The notes beneath the pieces were generated by a model, which searched no databases, was not told the DNA's origin, and was given only the letters and a program-made list of their open reading frames with translations. Positions 62,455 to 64,000 of a stretch of 64,000 bases of DNA are shown here, one piece after another. Source of the DNA: Hermodice carunculata (Eukaryota; Annelida; Polychaeta; Eunicida; Amphinomidae); the NCBI GenBank assembly GCA_964020975.1, contig OZ026627.1, positions 32,391,838 through 32,455,837 on the forward strand, written 5' to 3'. How positions within the stretch are numbered: the first letter of the stretch is position 1; each line of letters opens with the position of its first letter. Position numbers and translations under genes: made by a program.

Positions 62455-64000
62455 TATTTATTTATTTATGTATTTAATACATTTATACAGTGTGACCCGT
62501 TCAGCCATGGGCTGTTCTTCCACGGGGCACTGTTACAGAATAAAACATACGATTGACAATTGACCAAACAAATCAAGGATACATATAAAATTACAAGTAA
62601 ATATATATAAAATATGTATGATAAAAGTTAACATTGCAACAACTTGTTCAATTAAACTAATAGTGTTTAAGTCCAGTTTTAAAATCTTCAATATTATTAA
62701 TCTCCTTTAAAATGTCGGGAAGATTGTTCCACAACATATCACCATGATAAACAAAAGATTTCTTAAAACTCTCCTTACGCGGAAAGGGAATAAAAATATC
62801 GAGCCTATTTGACAATCTTGTGTTGTAGGTGCCGATGTCTTTGACTAGCGTAATTTGGTCACATAGGTAGTTTGGGGCTAAACCATTGACACATTTATAC
62901 AATAAAACCGCCGTGTGAAATTTTTGCCGCTCTTCCATGGCTGGCCATTTTAATTTGTCAACTAATTCTTCCCTTCTTACATTAATATAATCAATTCTTT
63001 TTAATTACTCGAGCAGCAGCGTTTTGTAGTGTTTGAGCAATTTTCAGTCCCTTGACACATGATCCCCATACAGTGATAGCATATTCAATACTAGGTAATA
63101 TTGTGACCTTATAAATTAATTCTAGTACACTCTCAGGTAAACTCTTGCTCAAACGTTTTAAAATGGCAATTTTAGACACACTTGTACATGTATTCTTTTT
63201 GAATGAATAGACCAGTTTAGACGATCATCCAAATACATTCTTAAATATTTTGCTTCATTGACTTGTTGTATTTCCTCTCCATTCATATAAAGATTCAGTA
63301 GTTTGTCATTACTGTAATTCTGGGTTATAAGCATACATTTTGACTTCCCAGCATTGACTGACAGTTTATTTCTGTTGTACCAATAGCTAACACTGTCCAA
63401 ACTGTCCTGTATAGCAGAATTCACTTCTTCCACGTTAGAGCTGGTCGTGTAAATTCTAGTGTCATCGGCAAACAAATTACAAGATCCATTCTTAACGTAC
63501 TGAACAATGTCATTTACATATAAGAGAGAGAGGGAAGGGCCGAGGATAGAACCTCGACGGATTCCTATTTTTACACTACGTAGTCCAGATGATTTGCCAT
63601 GACATACTACAATCTGCTGTCTTTGAGATAAGTAAGAAGAGAACCACTGAAACTCATTTTCGACAATGCCAAATTTGCCCAATCTGAACTTGAAAATGCC
63701 ATGATTAATGGTGTCAAAGCATTTTTCAATATGTAAAAAACAAATTGCCGTAATTAAATTATCATTAATGTTGCTTAATCAGTCATCAACCACTTTGTGT
63801 AGACAGGTTTTTGCTGAGTGTCTTTTCAAATATGCAGATTGCTCCGTACTGATGAAGTCAGGGAGTACTAAGTAATCAAGCAACTGCTCCTGTATAGCTT
63901 TTTCAAGTAGCTTGCTAACATGAATACCGACTGAGATCGGTCTATAGTTACTCTTTGTTAACTTTGACCCCTGACCCTTGTATACCGGAGACACACGTGA
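62455..64000 (-). mobile_element. CR1/L2-type LINE, 3' part, runs off the window
   Basis: On minus the reverse transcriptase starts beyond the window and ends near 62657. An untranslated tail follows (GTAACAGTGCCCCGTGGAAG, then CTGAACGGGTCACACTG) and the copy ends in TACATAAATAAATAAATAA at 62455. This short-repeat 3' end with no poly(A) is typical of CR1/L2-type LINEs. Two frame changes and one in-frame stop break the visible ORF. Confidence 0.85.
62657..64000 (-). pseudogene. Reverse transcriptase of CR1/L2-type LINE (partial)
   Basis: Minus-strand blocks in order: NYRPISVGIHVSKLLEKAIQ (near 63945), FDTINHGIFKFRLGKFGIVE (near 63685), RRGSILGPSLSLLYVNDI (near 63555), NLFADDTRIY (near 63465), AKYLRMYLDDRLNW (near 63235), ILPSIEYAITVWGS (near 63090) and LYKCVNGLAPNYL (near 62900). 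The catalytic FADD is intact. A TGA stop lies at 63779-63781, and frame changes lie near 63185 and 63000. The late blocks (YGI.vWG and YK..NGLAP.YL) are the C-terminal tail usual for CR1/L2-type ORF2. The N-terminal endonuclease would lie beyond 64000. Confidence 0.85.

Overview
This window looks like animal nuclear DNA, probably from a marine invertebrate. It is AT-rich and gene-poor, full of long (TA)n, (CA)n, (GA)n, (GATA)n and (ATGT)n microsatellites, and packed with degraded transposable elements typical of molluscs, echinoderms, hemichordates, lancelets and cnidarians: Penelope-like reverse transcriptases, CR1/I-like LINEs, PIF/Harbinger, a Ty3/Gypsy fossil, a TA-flanked MITE and a TTAA-flanked MITE. 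No bacterial operons, rRNA, tRNA or CRISPR array were seen. The species cannot be fixed from sequence alone.

Only one convincing host gene is present. It is a 1070-codon uninterrupted reading frame at 35285-38497 (+) with a signal peptide, Cys-rich CUB-like segments and the first half of a C-type lectin domain. It either ends here next to a poly(A) signal or, more likely, splices onward from an AAG|GTAATT donor at 38422/38423. A second, weak candidate is a terminal exon at 46347-46602 (+) encoding two membrane segments.

Layout. 1-5.4 kb: no genes, two small tandem repeats. 5.4-9.5 kb: two Penelope-like fossils (-) split by microsatellites. 12.6-14.3 kb: another Penelope-like relic (+). 15.5-16.8 kb: LINE relic (+). 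17.6-19.4 kb: Ty3/Gypsy fossil (-). 20.2-27.65 kb: a 7.5-kb PIF/Harbinger element with a Myb-like ORF at its left end, a transposase piece at its right end, and nested repeats. 28-30 kb: local duplications. 30.4-31.9 kb: Penelope-like end region (+). 32.1-33.4 kb: LINE relic (+) preceded by a 126-bp tandem repeat and cut short by a 1.25-kb element with inverted ends (33.4-34.7 kb). 35.3-38.5 kb: the lectin-type gene. 39.4-40.3 kb: Penelope-like leader carrying a 573-bp MITE. 40-54 kb: mostly unrecognised sequence with microsatellites, a RecQ-like helicase relic at 51.5 kb and a 251-bp TTAA MITE at 54.1 kb. 54.5-59.2 kb: the youngest-looking LINE, with PHD-end/esterase ORF1 and endonuclease/reverse transcriptase ORF2. 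59.9-60.3 kb: SAP-PHD relic (-). 61.1-62.4 kb: Penelope-like relic (-). 62.45-64.0 kb: CR1/L2-type LINE (-) running off the window.

The parts do not form one pathway. The window is a repeat-rich intergenic landscape around one secreted or membrane-bound lectin-type gene. The most informative items are that gene and its unresolved 3' end, a set of crossing complementary segments in the Penelope-like end region that show a compensatory change, and the SAP-PHD and RecQ-like relics.
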